Below are positions 5,751-6,101 of a stretch of DNA of 6,101 nt, piece after piece. Positions within the stretch are counted from its first letter, which is position 1, and each line of letters begins with the position of its first letter. The notes beneath the pieces were generated by a model. It had not been told where the DNA came from, did no database searches, and saw nothing but the letters and a program-made list of their open reading frames with translations. The position numbers and the translations under genes are program-made. Source of the stretch: Winogradskyella sp. (lineage in GTDB: Bacteria; Bacteroidota; Bacteroidia; Flavobacteriales; Flavobacteriaceae). The stretch spans positions 1-6,101 of the forward strand of contig JASBSE010000283.1 of the NCBI GenBank assembly GCA_030149115.1. The letters are read 5' to 3'.

Positions 5751-6101
5751 ATGAGTATCAACATTTTAGAAAAATTTAGTTTAAAAGACAAAAAATCCAT
5801 TGTTGTCGGAGGTGCTGGAGATCTCGGAAAAGCTATGGTAGAAGCTCTTGCTGAAGCTGGAGCGCAGGTTGTTGTCATAGATATTGACGACAGAATGTAT
5901 GATTTATGCAAAGACTTAAAAACTAAGGGCTTTAATGTAGAGCCTGTTAAAGCAGATGTCAGCAAAATTGAAGACATTAAAAGTTCTTATAAAAGGGCTT
6001 TAGAAATTCTTGGAGGAAAACTGGATATTTTAGTGAATTCTGCAGGAATTCAACGACGCTATCCTAGCGAACAATTTCCAGAAGAAGAATGGAGCAAGGT
6101 T
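5751..6101 (+). CDS. Second SDR oxidoreductase, KduD/gluconate 5-dehydrogenase-like (3'-truncated)
   Basis: This is the first 117 residues of a second classical SDR, open to the end of the window. The glycine motif is GGAGDLG at 20-26 (Gly replacing the usual Thr-Gly start), Asp44 ends the second strand (VVVIDID) and favours NAD, Asp69 lies in KADVSK, and NSAG is at 96-99. The stretch AGIQRRYPSEQFPEEEW (98-114) resembles the NNAG-I-RR-x-x-x-x-F-x-x-x-x-W pattern of KduD and gluconate 5-dehydrogenases, which oxidise or reduce sugar acids. The catalytic Ser, Tyr and Lys lie beyond the window. It differs clearly from the first SDR, so it is not a recent duplicate. The ATG at 5751 follows an A-rich leader 32 bases after the ATP-grasp stop, so the two are likely co-transcribed. 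A sugar-acid dehydrogenase fits the lactonase upstream, since an aldonic acid would be its natural substrate. Confidence 0.85.
   Translation, partial: MSINILEKFSLKDKKSIVVGGAGDLGKAMVEALAEAGAQVVVIDIDDRMYDLCKDLKTKGFNVEPVKADVSKIEDIKSSYKRALEILGGKLDILVNSAGIQRRYPSEQFPEEEWSKV

Noticed and set aside
5735..5977. Open frame of 80 codons on the minus strand
   Set aside because: It lies antisense to the clearly homologous second SDR, has no recognisable domain, and its Ser/Leu/Pro-rich composition is that of a shadow frame.

Overview
The window is AT-rich and densely coding, with every recognisable gene on the + strand. It most likely comes from a marine or soil Flavobacteriaceae-type member of the Bacteroidota. 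Three things suggest this. No Shine-Dalgarno sequences precede the starts, which have A-rich or T/A-rich leaders instead. The lipoprotein has an acidic Ser-Asn-Asp-Asp-Asp stretch after its lipidated cysteine, and the other exported protein has a signal peptide ending in FAQ. Several sites also resemble the Bacteroidota -7 promoter element TAnnTTTG. This assignment rests on style and not on a database match.

Left part (1-1417): the 3' end of a DeoD-type purine nucleoside phosphorylase, a small surface-type lipoprotein with a lipocalin-like start, and an exported histidine phosphatase of the SixA/phosphoglycerate-mutase superfamily. These look like independent housekeeping or envelope genes with gaps of about 70-80 bases between them.

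Middle (1418-1562): a 145-base intergenic region, the longest in the window. It holds a perfect 8+1+8 palindrome (1458-1474), two -7-like boxes and a 13-base near-repeat spaced by exactly 50 bases. It is the obvious control region for what follows.

Right part (1563-6101, running off the end): a tight run of five genes with gaps of 10, 9, 57 and 32 bases. They encode an SDR oxidoreductase, an SMP-30/gluconolactonase-type lactonase, a family 2 glycosyltransferase with an extra C-terminal Rossmann-like domain, an ATP-grasp ligase of the carbamoyl-phosphate-synthase/biotin-carboxylase type, and the start of a second SDR resembling KduD/gluconate 5-dehydrogenase. A coherent but unproven reading is that a sugar is oxidised to a lactone, opened to an aldonic acid and oxidised again. 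The carboxylate is then activated and coupled to an amine or amino acid, and the product is placed on a surface glycan. This operon is the part most likely to hold something undescribed. No RNA gene, CRISPR array, insertion sequence or convincing terminator was seen.
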